A stretch of 22,442 nt of DNA, taken from the IMG/VR virus record IMGVR_UViG_3300021488_000004, positions 1 through 22,442 of that record, one strand, 5' to 3'. Of this stretch, positions 22,368 to 22,442 are shown piece by piece (the stretch's first letter is position 1; each line of letters opens with the position of its first letter). Under the pieces are notes generated by a model that did not search any database, was not told where the DNA came from, and was given only the letters and a program-made list of their open reading frames with translations. The position numbers and the translations under genes were made by a program. This stretch comes from a virus.

Positions 22368-22442
22368 TGGCAACTGAGAGTGTTAAAATAGTTGACCCAG
22401 ACAATGGTGCAGGGACGGATTATACCAGCTTGAGTGCTTGGG
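22367..22442 (+). CDS. N-terminus of a further beta-helix protein (partial)
   Basis: ATG 22367 overlaps the preceding TAA (TAATG) and the frame stays open to the window end, giving MATESVKIVDPDNGAGTDYTSL then SAW. The pattern 'V-D-P-x-x-G-x-G-x-D-Y-x-S-L-x-A-W' is typical of the start of pectate-lyase-like beta-helix proteins in phages and environmental bacteria. The call rests on only 25 residues. Confidence 0.45.
   Translation, partial: MATESVKIVDPDNGAGTDYTSLSAW

Noticed and set aside
1-22442. tRNA genes, CRISPR arrays or insertion sequences
   Set aside because: I saw no cloverleaf with a CCA-type end, no regularly spaced direct repeats with unique spacers, and no transposase-like protein.

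Overview
This window is a stretch of the morphogenesis region of an A+T-rich tailed bacteriophage or prophage. All credible genes lie on the + strand, packed head to tail with short gaps or ATGA-type overlaps. Most follow a strong Shine-Dalgarno (SD) sequence, with AAGGAGGTAA recurring in front of several virion genes, so the host is a bacterium with classical SD-led initiation. A very long tape measure gene, a tail tube gene and a -1 frameshifted tail chaperone, with no sheath gene in view, point to a siphovirus-type long non-contractile tail. The host lineage cannot be read from this sequence. No integrase, tRNA, terminase, portal, lysis, replication or CRISPR features are present, and both window ends cut through genes.

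Layout. (1) Head, 2-2294: the C-terminal tail of a protein resembling a prohead protease runs without a stop into a scaffold-like region and a Mu gpT-type major capsid domain, followed by a small beta-rich candidate decoration protein. (2) Enzyme cassette, 2295-4586: a sulfotransferase-methyltransferase fusion and a GT9-type glycosyltransferase. By hand count it is about 29% G+C, against about 38-42% in sampled flanking genes. This is the most unusual part of the window. (3) Neck and tail shaft, 4596-7802: a small beta-rich protein, an HK97 gp10-like protein, a tail-terminator-like protein, a 46-residue basic protein, the tail tube protein, and tail assembly chaperones joined by a -1 frameshift at a GGGGG run. 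(4) Tape measure, 7808-12952, 1714 residues. (5) Tail tip and adsorption apparatus, 12952-19945: a Trp-rich gpM/distal-tail-like protein, a repeat-rich fibre, a coiled-coil protein, a beta-helix tailspike whose C-terminal domain is a paralogue of the gpM-like protein, and a 986-residue tail hub/fibre protein. (6) Accessory and structural genes, 19960-22442: a membrane-anchored lipocalin-like protein, a DUF1617-type protein, several small proteins, a secreted FN3-like protein, a conserved 173-residue phage protein of unknown role, and the start of what looks like another beta-helix protein.

How it fits together: the protease, scaffold and capsid make the prohead; neck proteins join it to a tube whose length is set by the tape measure with help from the frameshifted chaperones; the tip genes build the adsorption organelle with at least one probable glycan-binding or glycan-cleaving spike. 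The PAPS-type sulfotransferase, methyltransferase and glycosyltransferase could decorate a surface glycan of either the virion or the host. That role is inference, but their position inside the head module is odd and makes them the best candidate for an undescribed system.
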